Source: Corallococcus macrosporus DSM 14697
GTDB taxonomy: Bacteria > Myxococcota > Myxococcia > Myxococcales > Myxococcaceae
Direction: 5' to 3'
Assembly: GCF_002305895.1 (NCBI RefSeq)
Contig: NZ_CP022203.1
Span: forward strand, 2,086,501-2,150,500
DNA length: 64,000 nt
The notes beneath the pieces were generated by a model. It had not been told where the DNA came from, did not search any database, and was given only the letters and a program-made list of their open reading frames with translations. The translations under genes were made by a program, and so were the position numbers. Shown piece after piece: positions 33,486-40,402 of the stretch (within the stretch, counting starts at the first letter, position 1; the number at the start of each line of letters is the position of its first letter).

Positions 33486-33800
33486 ATGAAGAATGGCCAT
33501 GCGGAGTGGTTCGCCTTGTTCGCCGGTGTGGTGCTGTTGACGGGCTGCGGACCCGCCAATGACGAAGCGATGCCCGCGGTCGACCCGGCCGAGGAGGGCG
33601 TCTCCACGCCGGGGATTCCCTCTGAGTACCTCGAAGAGGGTGGGGTGGAGAGCGCCGCCATCTGCTGCAACGTCAGGTGCAGCGGCAAGTGGTACGGCCC
33701 CTTCCGCTCCGTCAATTACGACCTGTGCGCGAAGTTCGGCCGGTATCACTGCCCGCAGCGGGGGCTCGTCTATCAGGGATACGACTGGCGCACCTGCTGA
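33486..33800 (+). CDS. Six-cysteine mini-lipoprotein A
   Basis: A 104-residue precursor. The type II signal ends at lipobox L-T-G-C. An acidic linker includes I-P-S-E-Y-L, then comes a 45-residue C-terminal domain with six cysteines: C-C, R-C-S, L-C, H-C and a terminal T-C. Gly-Pro-Phe and R-G-L-V-Y-Q-G-Y are shared with the next gene. The mature domain is probably disulfide-bonded and outside the cytoplasm. I do not recognise the family. Confidence 0.78.
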   Translation: MKNGHAEWFALFAGVVLLTGCGPANDEAMPAVDPAEEGVSTPGIPSEYLEEGGVESAAICCNVRCSGKWYGPFRSVNYDLCAKFGRYHCPQRGLVYQGYDWRTC

Positions 33801-33837
33801 CCGGTTTGGATGAACAGACAAAGCGAGGAATGACGTC

Positions 33838-34158
33838 ATGGAGAATCAGATGAAGAGCACGTTGTCGCTGATGGTGGGGGCGCTGTTGTTCATGGGCTGC
33901 GGCGGCCCGTTGCCCGAGGAGGCGCAGGAGCCGCAAGACGCCATCGCCATTCCGGAGCAGTACCTGAGTCCGGAGGACTCCAGCGCCGAGGGCGGGGAGG
34001 TCAACGCCCTCATGGCCTGTTGCTACTTCCGGTGCTCGGACAACCTCTTGAGAGGGCCGTTCCCCAACGTCGTGGAAGGGAACTGTCGCAATTACGCGAA
34101 GTACCAGTGTGCCCGGCGCGGGCTCGGCTTCGTGGGCGCGAGCTGGAGGGATTGCTAG
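33838..34158 (+). CDS. Six-cysteine mini-lipoprotein B
   Basis: A 106-residue tandem paralogue of the previous gene. Lipobox-like F-M-G-C, linker I-P-E-Q-Y-L, and a C-terminal domain with the same cysteine order C-C-x2-R-C, then G-P-F, C, K-Y-Q-C, R-R-G-L-G-F-V-G and final D-C. The stop codon is tgCTAG, where CTAG is the copy left of an IS1182-type element. The reading frame therefore ends exactly at the insertion junction and the protein is unchanged. Confidence 0.78.
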   Translation: MENQMKSTLSLMVGALLFMGCGGPLPEEAQEPQDAIAIPEQYLSPEDSSAEGGEVNALMACCYFRCSDNLLRGPFPNVVEGNCRNYAKYQCARRGLGFVGASWRDC

Positions 34159-34182
34159 GAGCGTGTTGCTGTAAGGGGCAAG
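34159..34182 (+). repeat. IS left terminal inverted repeat
   Basis: Starts gagcgtgttgctgtaagg and ends gcaag. It pairs with the right end with the first ten bases identical and a few mismatches inward. Confidence 0.85.
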
Positions 34183-34268
34183 GGGCCGGGTGACGTGCGC
34201 CCTGCAGCATATGGGCCGCCTGCCCCTCTCCCGGCAGGGGGCGCCCGTGGAAGGAATGTTCGTTCCAC

Positions 34269-34289
34269 GTCCGCCCTTCGCGGGCGGAC
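34269..34289. terminator. Hairpin downstream of the transposase gene
   Basis: The perfect 8-bp arms gtccgccc and gggcggac enclose a ttcgc loop just past the transposase stop. A second hairpin, cgtggaa with ttccacg, lies adjacent at about 34246-34268. There is no T-run, so a terminator role is inferred from position and stem strength. Confidence 0.5.
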
Positions 34290-34299
34290 GCCCCTCCTG

Positions 34300-35664
34300 C
34301 TACGTGGCCCCCATCGCGCCGTGCAGCTTGCGGAGGTTGTGGGTGAGACAGATGAGCGCCCACTCGCCGCGCGCCTTCTCCAGCCCGCGCAGCAGCAGTT
34401 GCCGGAAGCCTCGCCCCTGCTTGATTTGGCCGAAGGGCGGCTCGGCCGCCACCTTGCGCCGGGCGTACACCTGGCGGCCCTTTTTCGTCCTCAGCCGGCG
34501 CGCCATCCACTGCTTGAGGCTCAAGTCTCGAGGCCTCCGCCCCCGCACTGGCGGGGGCTGCACCCCATGCTTGAGTCGGCCGGTGGCGATGTACGCGTCG
34601 ACGCCCATGCTCGCCGCACGCACCACGTTCTGCTCGGAGAAGTAGCCGCTGTCGGCTGTCACCGCCCCGGGCACCTCGCCGCAGTTCTCCACCACCTGCT
34701 CCAGCAGCGGCAGCAAGTGCTCGACATCCGGCGGCTGGTTGGTAAGCGCCTGCGCCACGATGATTTGGTGCGCCTCGTCCACGGCCGCCTGCGCGTTGAA
34801 GCCCTGAATGAAACCGTCCTTCGTCTTCTGGATTCGGCTCTCCGGGTCGGTGAAGTTGCGCTGGGCCTTGGGGGTGGGCTTGCCGTCCTTCTCGGTAGGC
34901 ACCCGGTGCTCGGGCAGGGGCGTCGGCCCAGACGGCGGCTCGTCGTCCGAGTCCTTCTTCTTCTGGGCCTCTTGCGCCTCATGGGCGGCCCGGGCTTCCG
35001 CCTCCAGCTCCGCCTTGGCCTCGCGGATTTTCGCCAGCCGCGTCTCGGCCCGCTGCAACTCCTTCGGCAACTCGTCGCCTCGCCTCAGCTTGCCGTAGAG
35101 TCGGTCCTCCGCCGCGTCCGCCTCCTCGGCCGCCTTCAGCAGCGCGGCCACCTTCTCGGCCAACTCCTTCTCGCGCTGCTGCATGCGCTCGTAGCTCATC
35201 GCCTTGTGCTTGCTGGCATTCGCCTTCAGCTTCGTGCCGTCCAGCGCCACGTGCCCCAGCTTCACCAGCCCCGCCTTCTGGCACAGCGCCAGCACCTGCA
35301 CGAAAAGTCCCGCCAGCACGTCCAGGTGCTGGCGACGGAACTCGCTCACGCAGGTGTGGTCCGGGTGCTGCCCCGCGGCGATGACTCGGAAGGCGACGTC
35401 CTCGTACGTCTTCTTCTCAATCCTGCGCGAGGAGGCCACTCCCACGCAGTAGGCGTACAGCAGCAGCCCCACCATCATCCGCGGGTGGTGCGGCGGATAG
35501 CCACGCAGCTCCCGCTCATACCGGGCCAGCAGCGGCCTGAGGTTCAGCTCCGCCACCGTGTCCAGGATGAAGTACGCCAGGTGCCCGGCCGGCAGCCAGT
35601 CTCGGGGCGAGGGCGGCAGCAACTCCGACTGCTCGGGTGCGTAGGGGCGGAAGACCTTGCTCAT
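34300..35664 (-). CDS. IS1182 family transposase
   Basis: 454 residues. An N-terminal domain with Y-P-P-H-H-P-R-M-M-V-G-L-L-L-Y-A-Y is typical of IS1182. The DDE residues lie in V-A-L-D-G-T-K-L-K-A, V-T-A-D-S-G-Y-F-S and A-E-P-P-F-G-Q-I-K. A long charged coiled-coil insertion (about 165-275) separates the first two. The frame is complete, without stops. The ATG has no visible ribosome site and is preceded directly by a hairpin that would limit expression. Confidence 0.93.
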   Translation of the reverse strand: MSKVFRPYAPEQSELLPPSPRDWLPAGHLAYFILDTVAELNLRPLLARYERELRGYPPHHPRMMVGLLLYAYCVGVASSRRIEKKTYEDVAFRVIAAGQHPDHTCVSEFRRQHLDVLAGLFVQVLALCQKAGLVKLGHVALDGTKLKANASKHKAMSYERMQQREKELAEKVAALLKAAEEADAAEDRLYGKLRRGDELPKELQRAETRLAKIREAKAELEAEARAAHEAQEAQKKKDSDDEPPSGPTPLPEHRVPTEKDGKPTPKAQRNFTDPESRIQKTKDGFIQGFNAQAAVDEAHQIIVAQALTNQPPDVEHLLPLLEQVVENCGEVPGAVTADSGYFSEQNVVRAASMGVDAYIATGRLKHGVQPPPVRGRRPRDLSLKQWMARRLRTKKGRQVYARRKVAAEPPFGQIKQGRGFRQLLLRGLEKARGEWALICLTHNLRKLHGAMGAT

Positions 35665-35697
35665 GCGTAGGCAAGCGCATCACGCCCTTGCCTACGC
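35665..35697 (-). promoter_or_regulatory. Inverted repeat immediately before the transposase start
   Basis: The arms gcgtaggcaag (35665-35675) and cttgcctacgc (35687-35697) pair over 11 bp and abut the ATG of the transposase. In mRNA entering from outside the element, the hairpin would cover the initiation region. This resembles the arrangement used by many insertion sequences to prevent expression from read-through. Confidence 0.65.
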
Positions 35698-35709
35698 CTC
35701 AAGTAGGTT

Positions 35710-35732
35710 CTTGCCGTTACTCCAACACGCTC
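35710..35732 (-). repeat. IS right terminal inverted repeat
   Basis: Read on the minus strand it begins gagcgtgttggagtaacgg and ends caag, matching the left end with a few internal mismatches and a one-base length difference. Confidence 0.85.
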
Positions 35733-35755
35733 CTAGCGCCACCGCTGAGCTTCCA

Positions 35756-35782
35756 CGCTCCCGCCCAGCCTGGGCGGGAGCG
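35756..35782. terminator. 13-bp inverted repeat after the IS, probable old lipoprotein terminator
   Basis: cgctcccgcccag and ctgggcgggagcg flank a single central base, a very strong hairpin. Before the IS arrived it would have stood about 20 bases after the stop of mini-lipoprotein B. It is probably that gene's transcription terminator, now separated from it by 1.6 kb. Confidence 0.6.
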
Positions 35783-35907
35783 GGCCACGCGGACGTGGTG
35801 CTCCAGGTACAAGGCGCTTTCTGACGGACGATGCCTTGGATGAAGCCCCTGCGGTCGCTAAGAAGGCCGGGCTGCAAGCGGATGCCGGACACAGGAGACC
35901 CAAGGGC

Positions 35908-36276
35908 ATGCCTCCAGACCGAATCAACCGCGGTGATGTCTTCTGGGTGGCGCCTGATGATTCGCGAGGCCCGGCTCCGAGCTATTCGCACCCCCACGTG
36001 GTGGTCCAGGACGACGTCTTCAACCATTCACGCATCACCACGGTGGTGGTGTGTGCGCTGACGTCGAACCTGCACCGGGCCAGCGAGCCAGGGAACGTGC
36101 TGCTCGAGGCGGGAGAGGCGAACCTCCCCAAGCAGAGCGTCGTCGTCGTGTCGCAGATCTCCTCGGTCGACAAGACCTGCCTGGGGGAGCGCATCGGGTC
36201 TTTGTCCGATGCCCGGGTGGAGCAGATTCTCGCCGGCTTGCGCTTCCAGCAGGTGTCGTTCTTCAGGAGACCGTGA
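35908..36276 (+). CDS. PemK/MazF-like toxin, no antitoxin visible
   Basis: The 122-residue protein has the MazF/PemK fold: R-G-D-V-F-W-V at the start, H-P-H-V-V-V-Q-D-D, T-T-V-V-V-C-A-L-T-S-N, and L-P-K-Q-S-V-V-V-V-S-Q-I. These toxins are endoribonucleases. The ATG at 35908 has GGAG upstream. Just upstream in the same frame lies L-T-D-D-A-L-D-E-A-P-A-V-A-K-K-A-G-L, resembling part of a ribbon-helix-helix antitoxin, but no complete antitoxin gene fits between the IS and the toxin. It may be an orphan or belong to a degraded pair. Confidence 0.82.
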   Translation: MPPDRINRGDVFWVAPDDSRGPAPSYSHPHVVVQDDVFNHSRITTVVVCALTSNLHRASEPGNVLLEAGEANLPKQSVVVVSQISSVDKTCLGERIGSLSDARVEQILAGLRFQQVSFFRRP

Positions 36277-36305
36277 AGGAAGGTGGGAGTCTGGCTCGGC
36301 GGCGC

Positions 36306-36956
36306 TCAACCCCCAGCGGCCACCAGGCCCGAAAGGTCCCTGACGATGCGTCCCTCCACGATGGGCACGCAGTCGCTCGGGCACTCGGTGGTGAAGCGCA
36401 GGCCCAGGTCCTTCGCCCGGTGGAGGAAGCCGTCCAGCGCTTCGAGGCAGGCGTTGGGGATGTCGTGCAGCACCATCAGCGTGTGGGCCCGCGCCGCGCA
36501 GTCCGCGAGCGCCTTCTCCGGCCAGCCCTTGGGGTCCAGCCAGTCTCCGGGGACGCTGTTCCAGAGGACGCAGGAGTAGCCATGGGCGCGCAGGTGGCCG
36601 ACGGCGCGCTGGCTCAGGAGATGAGGGCCCAGCTTGCCGCCCCCGCCGAAGGGGCGGAACCACTTCGGCGCGGGGACGAGCGGGGCGAGGAGCGCGTCGG
36701 TGGCGACAATCTCCGCCTCCACCGCGTCCGGGCGCGGGTCCTCCCCGAGCGGAACGGCGTGCGTGAAGGAGTGGTTGCCGATGACGTGTCCCTCGTCGCG
36801 AGCGCGCGCGACGAGGCGCCGGCCTTCCTCCGTGACGAGGTGCTTCCCCAGCACGAAGAACTGCGCGGTGATGGCGTGCGACGCCAGGAGGTCGAGCACC
36901 CGAGGCGTCACGTCCGGGTCCGGCCCGTTGTCGAACGACAGCGTGAGGAGGCTCAC
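36306..36956 (-). CDS. Polysaccharide deacetylase (NodB type), variant metal site
   Basis: 216 residues of the carbohydrate esterase 4 fold. Motif 1 is S-F-D-N-G-P-D, where the usual second Asp (a metal ligand) is Asn. Motif 2, G-N-H-S-F-T-H, keeps both metal histidines. R-P-F-G-G-G and later V-L-H-D-I-P are the remaining motifs. The GTG start overlaps the VOC stop (GTGA). It is the last gene of a three-gene minus-strand operon with a VOC enzyme and a FAH protein. Activity with the changed ligand may be altered. Confidence 0.82.
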   Translation of the reverse strand: MSLLTLSFDNGPDPDVTPRVLDLLASHAITAQFFVLGKHLVTEEGRRLVARARDEGHVIGNHSFTHAVPLGEDPRPDAVEAEIVATDALLAPLVPAPKWFRPFGGGGKLGPHLLSQRAVGHLRAHGYSCVLWNSVPGDWLDPKGWPEKALADCAARAHTLMVLHDIPNACLEALDGFLHRAKDLGLRFTTECPSDCVPIVEGRIVRDLSGLVAAGG

Positions 36957-37495
36957 CGGAACACGTTGTTGGAGGTGCGGTCCCCCGCCAGCCAGCGGGC
37001 CAGTTCCTTGTGGGCCCTGGCGCGGCGGGCCTGCACGAGCTCGGGCTTCACGGCGTCCGGGCTGTCGTAGGTGAACTCGACAATCATCCCGTTCGGGTCC
37101 TTCACGTAGAGCGAGCGGCAGTAGCCGTGTTCGAGCACGTACATCCCAGGCTCCGTGTAGCCTGCGGCCCGCAGGCGCTGCTCGATGCCCTGCTGGGCCT
37201 CGAGCGTGACGTCCAGCGCGATGTGGTGGAACGGCGAGTCCGGCATCTTCGGCCCGAAGAGCGCCTGGTCCTCCGGCTTCTCGAACTGGAAGAACGCGAG
37301 CGCGCTGCCGTCGGCGAGCTCGAAGAAGGTGTGACAGTAGGTGCGGACGGCGCCGAACAGCTCGTCGGATTCGCACCACGTGGCGACGAGCGGAAGGCCA
37401 ATCAGCTCCTCGTAGAACCTCCGCGTCGCCTCCAAGTCCTGCGTCACGTAGGCCGTGTGGTGAAGGCGGCCGGGCAGCTTCGCTTGCGTGGACAT
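36953..37495 (-). CDS. VOC superfamily protein (glyoxalase/dioxygenase type)
   Basis: 180 residues with two beta-alpha-beta-beta-beta modules: L-H-H-T-A-Y-V-T-Q-D-L-E-A-T-R-R-F-Y, H-H-I-A-L-D-V and I-V-E-F. The H-H-E set is the usual metal site. A GGGAGG ribosome site precedes the ATG at 37495. Next to a fumarylacetoacetate hydrolase it may be an extradiol dioxygenase or a glyoxalase-like isomerase in an aromatic or keto-acid catabolic route. Confidence 0.85.
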   Translation of the reverse strand: MSTQAKLPGRLHHTAYVTQDLEATRRFYEELIGLPLVATWCESDELFGAVRTYCHTFFELADGSALAFFQFEKPEDQALFGPKMPDSPFHHIALDVTLEAQQGIEQRLRAAGYTEPGMYVLEHGYCRSLYVKDPNGMIVEFTYDSPDAVKPELVQARRARAHKELARWLAGDRTSNNVFR

Positions 37496-37530
37496 TCGTC
37501 CTCCCTGGGGTGGGTCTCGACGGTTCGAAC

Positions 37531-38400
37531 CTACTTCGCCGCGTTGACGACGGGATTGCGCAGGACGCCGACGCGCTCGACGGAGACCTCGCACACGTCA
37601 CCAGCGCGGAGGAATCGCGGCGGCTTGCGCGCGGCGCCCACGCCGCTGGGCGTGCCCATGGCGATGACGTCTCCTGGCTGGAGCGTCATCGCCTCGGAGA
37701 GGTCCGCGATGACGGTGGCGACGTCGAAAATCATGTCCGACGTGGTCGCGTCCTGGAGGAGCTCTCCGTTGACGCGCATCTGGATGCGCAGCCCGCGGGC
37801 GCCTTCGGGCAGCTCATCGGGCGTGACGAGCTCGGGACCCAGGGGGCCCGTGCCGTCGAAGTTCTTCCCAATCGTCCACTGGTGGGTGCGCTTCTGGTAG
37901 TCGCGAATCGAGCCGTCGTTGAAGAGCGTGTACCCGGCCACCCACTCCAGCGCGCGCTCCTTCGGGATGTCGCGCCCCGTACGGCCCACGACGACGGCGA
38001 GCTCGGCCTCGTAGTCCAACTGCTCCGAACAGGTGGGCACCACCAACGGCTCCTCGTGGGCGAGCAGGCTCGACGGGAGGCGGGTGAAGACCACCGGATG
38101 GCGAGGCGTCTCGTAGGTGGCCTCGGACGCGTGCGCGACGTAGTTCAGCCCGAGGCACAGGAACTTGCCCGGCTCCGGGAGGAGCGTCCGGTAGCGGAAC
38201 GCCGAGGGTGCGAGCAGGAGCTGTTCGGGCGCCTCCGCCGCGCGGTGGGCCAGGATGGCCAGGGCCTCCGGACCGCGCTCCAGCAGGGCCCGCAGCGAGC
38301 TCCCCACCGTGGCGTCGAGCGCCGTCACGTCAACCATCCCCCGCGCCGTTTTCACGCCCAGCGCGGGCGTGTCCCTCACGAGAATCGAAGCAATCCGCAT
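37531..38400 (-). CDS. Fumarylacetoacetate hydrolase family protein
   Basis: 289 residues. The C-terminal FAH domain has G-L-N-Y-V-A-H-A, D-Y-E-A-E-L-A-V-V-V-G (metal-binding Glu residues), and G-D-V-I-A-M-G-T-P-S-G-V-G. It probably hydrolyses or decarboxylates a keto-acid ring-cleavage product. It is the first gene of the operon (FAH, VOC, deacetylase), divergent from a GntR regulator that likely controls it. Confidence 0.9.
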   Translation of the reverse strand: MRIASILVRDTPALGVKTARGMVDVTALDATVGSSLRALLERGPEALAILAHRAAEAPEQLLLAPSAFRYRTLLPEPGKFLCLGLNYVAHASEATYETPRHPVVFTRLPSSLLAHEEPLVVPTCSEQLDYEAELAVVVGRTGRDIPKERALEWVAGYTLFNDGSIRDYQKRTHQWTIGKNFDGTGPLGPELVTPDELPEGARGLRIQMRVNGELLQDATTSDMIFDVATVIADLSEAMTLQPGDVIAMGTPSGVGAARKPPRFLRAGDVCEVSVERVGVLRNPVVNAAK

Positions 38401-38469
38401 GGTGTCGCTGGTCTCCCTCGTCCGCGCCAAGGCTAGCCGCGGGGAGGGCCTCGCTCAACCGAATGTCGA

Positions 38470-38483
38470 CAAAATGCATTTTG
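38470..38483. promoter_or_regulatory. Candidate GntR operator, caaaatgcattttg
   Basis: A 14-bp perfect palindrome, A/T-rich in a GC-rich genome, in the 152-base region between the divergent FAH operon and the GntR gene. A related half-site, tcaattttga, lies 25 bases further on. Symmetry, composition and position fit a regulator-binding site. Confidence 0.65.
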
Positions 38484-38552
38484 CATCCAGGGTGACGCCT
38501 TGTGTCAATTTTGAGTGGTGTCGTATAGGTCCTTCGTCCACTCGAGGAATCA

Positions 38553-39308
38553 ATGGCTGCTCCCTCTCGCATCCGTGGTGGCCCGGTGTCCGAACCCACG
38601 CTGGCGTCGGCGGTCCTGGACCGGCTGCGCGGCGACATCCTGCATGGGCTGTTGGCGCCGGGCGAGAAGCTGCGGCTCGAGCACCTGGCGCCGCGCTATG
38701 GCGTGGGGCGGACGCCGCTGCGTGAGGCGTGCTGTCGCCTGGCGTCCGAGGGGCTCGTCACCATCGAGGACCAGCGCGGCTTCCGCGTGGCGCCCATCTC
38801 CCGGGCCGACCTGCTGGATCTGACGCGGACGCGGCAGCAGCTCGAGCCGCTCGCGCTTCGCGCGGCCATCGCGCAGGGGGACATCGCCTGGGAAGGCGAG
38901 GTGGCGGCGGCCCTCCACCGGCTGCAGCGCCGCGCGCCGGCTTCGGGGAGCGGGACGCTGGATGACACCTGGGAGCAGGAGCACGCGCGCTTCCATTCGG
39001 CCCTGCTGAGCGCGTGTGGCTCGCCCTGGCTCCTCAAGTTCCACGCGACGCTGTTCGACCAGACGGAGCGCTACCGCCGGCTCGCCCAGGCCTACGGCAA
39101 GGCCGGACGGCACGTGGAGAACGAGCACGCCGCGCTCGTGAAGGCCGCCCTGGAGCGCGACGCCGAGCGGGCCTGCGCGCTCCTGACGGAGCACATCGCC
39201 CGGACGACCGAGCTGGTCCTCGCCGCCCACCCTGGGCTGCGCGCGGAGACGCCCGCGCCAGGAGCCCCTTTGCCGACAAAAGTCCGGGGCCGCGGCGTGA
39301 AGGATTGA
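38553..39308 (+). CDS. GntR family regulator (FCD/FadR subgroup)
   Basis: 251 residues. N-terminal winged helix: G-D-I-L-H-G-L-L-A-P-G-E-K-L, Y-G-V-G-R-T-P-L-R-E-A, L-A-S-E-G-L-V-T. The C-terminal FCD domain is helical with a H-A-R-F-H pattern and later H-V-E-N-E-H-A-A-L, which give the metal-binding histidines of the family. It likely represses the divergent FAH/VOC/deacetylase operon through the palindrome at 38470. Confidence 0.9.
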   Translation: MAAPSRIRGGPVSEPTLASAVLDRLRGDILHGLLAPGEKLRLEHLAPRYGVGRTPLREACCRLASEGLVTIEDQRGFRVAPISRADLLDLTRTRQQLEPLALRAAIAQGDIAWEGEVAAALHRLQRRAPASGSGTLDDTWEQEHARFHSALLSACGSPWLLKFHATLFDQTERYRRLAQAYGKAGRHVENEHAALVKAALERDAERACALLTEHIARTTELVLAAHPGLRAETPAPGAPLPTKVRGRGVKD

Positions 39309-39343
39309 CGCCCCGCCACCGGGGGCGTACGGCTGCGGGCGAC

Positions 39344-40180
39344 ATGATTCGCACGTCCTTCGTCGAAGGTGCAGGTGGCGTCCGGTTGGCGGTGAGTGAG
39401 TCGGGGCCGGCGTCAGGCGCTCCGTCCGTCCTCTTCGTGCATGGCTTTGCCCAGAGCCGTCAGAGCTGGAGCCGGGTGCTCCAGGGTGGCCTGTCCCGGA
39501 ATCATCGGCTCGTCGCGCTCGACCTTCGTGGACATGGGGACTCGGACAAGCCCGAAGGCGAGGCCCCGTATGTCGACGGCGCGAACTTCGCCGGGGACCT
39601 GGCGGCGGTCATCCGGCAGCTCGGCCTGGAGCGGCCCGTGGTGGTCGCCTGGTCCTACGGTGGCGTCGTCGTGGGGGACTACCTCCGGCACCACGGCGAT
39701 GAGGCGCTGGGTGGGCTCTTCTTGGTGGCGGCGTCGCTCAAGACGGGGAAACCCGCACGGGCCCTGTTTGGTCCGGGGATGATGTCGAACGCGCGTGGCC
39801 TCCTCTCGGAGGACGCGGACATCTACGCGGCCGCCGCGCGCGCCTTCGTCGAGGCGTGCCCGGCGCGGAGCTTCCCTCCGGCCCTGGTCGACGCGAGCGT
39901 GCAGCTCATGCAGCGCGTCCCGGTGAACGTCCGGCGCGCGCTCCTCTCGCGAGCAGAGGACTATTCGGCGGAGCTGGAGCGCTGCCGCCGTCCGGTGGTG
40001 ACGCTTCATGGTGAGCTGGACCAGGTGGTGCTCCCGGCCATGAGCTCGGATGTGGTGCTGGCGAGCGTGCGGCAGGGCCAGAGCGCCTGGCTCGCCGGCG
40101 TGGGACACGCGCCCTTCATCGAGGCGACGGCGGACTTCGAGGCCGTGCTCGAGACGTTCGTGGTGGCCGCGCGGGGCTGA
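39344..40180 (+). CDS. Alpha/beta hydrolase
   Basis: 278 residues. Oxyanion region V-H-G-F-A-Q-S-R-Q-S-W, nucleophile Ser in W-S-Y-G-G, catalytic His in G-V-G-H-A-P-F-I-E, and Asp in G-E-L-D-Q. A D-L-R-G-H-G-D-S-D-K-P motif follows the second strand. The W-S-Y-G-G nucleophile is typical of several esterase/haloperoxidase-like proteins. The start at 39344 lies 35 bases after the GntR gene; an upstream extension has no family-like sequence. Substrate unknown. Confidence 0.87.
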   Translation: MIRTSFVEGAGGVRLAVSESGPASGAPSVLFVHGFAQSRQSWSRVLQGGLSRNHRLVALDLRGHGDSDKPEGEAPYVDGANFAGDLAAVIRQLGLERPVVVAWSYGGVVVGDYLRHHGDEALGGLFLVAASLKTGKPARALFGPGMMSNARGLLSEDADIYAAAARAFVEACPARSFPPALVDASVQLMQRVPVNVRRALLSRAEDYSAELERCRRPVVTLHGELDQVVLPAMSSDVVLASVRQGQSAWLAGVGHAPFIEATADFEAVLETFVVAARG

Positions 40181-40402
40181 GGCGCCGCGCGCCTGGTGAC
40201 CCGAGACACCAGGTGGTGCGTGCCGTCATCGGCGAGGGCCGCATCCGCTTTCTTTCAAGTCACTGATTTCCTTGAGGCAGGTGGCGTCTCGCTGTCTTTG
40301 GATGGCGGCTCAGGTGGTGGCATGTGTCCTGCTTTGCGGCAGGGCACGTCACGCGCGGCCGGCACGAACGCCCCTCCACTCGCCGGCCTCAAGGAGTCCG
40401 CC

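Larger units (their letters stand above)
34159..35732. mobile_element. Complete IS1182-like insertion sequence, 1574 bp
   Basis: Terminal inverted repeats of about 24 bases (gagcgtgttg at each outer end) enclose one transposase gene on the minus strand. CTAG is present immediately outside both ends (34155-34158 and 35733-35736) and is most simply a 4-bp target duplication at a palindromic site. The left CTAG supplies the stop codon of mini-lipoprotein B. With ends and open frame intact, the element looks recent and potentially active. Confidence 0.87.
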
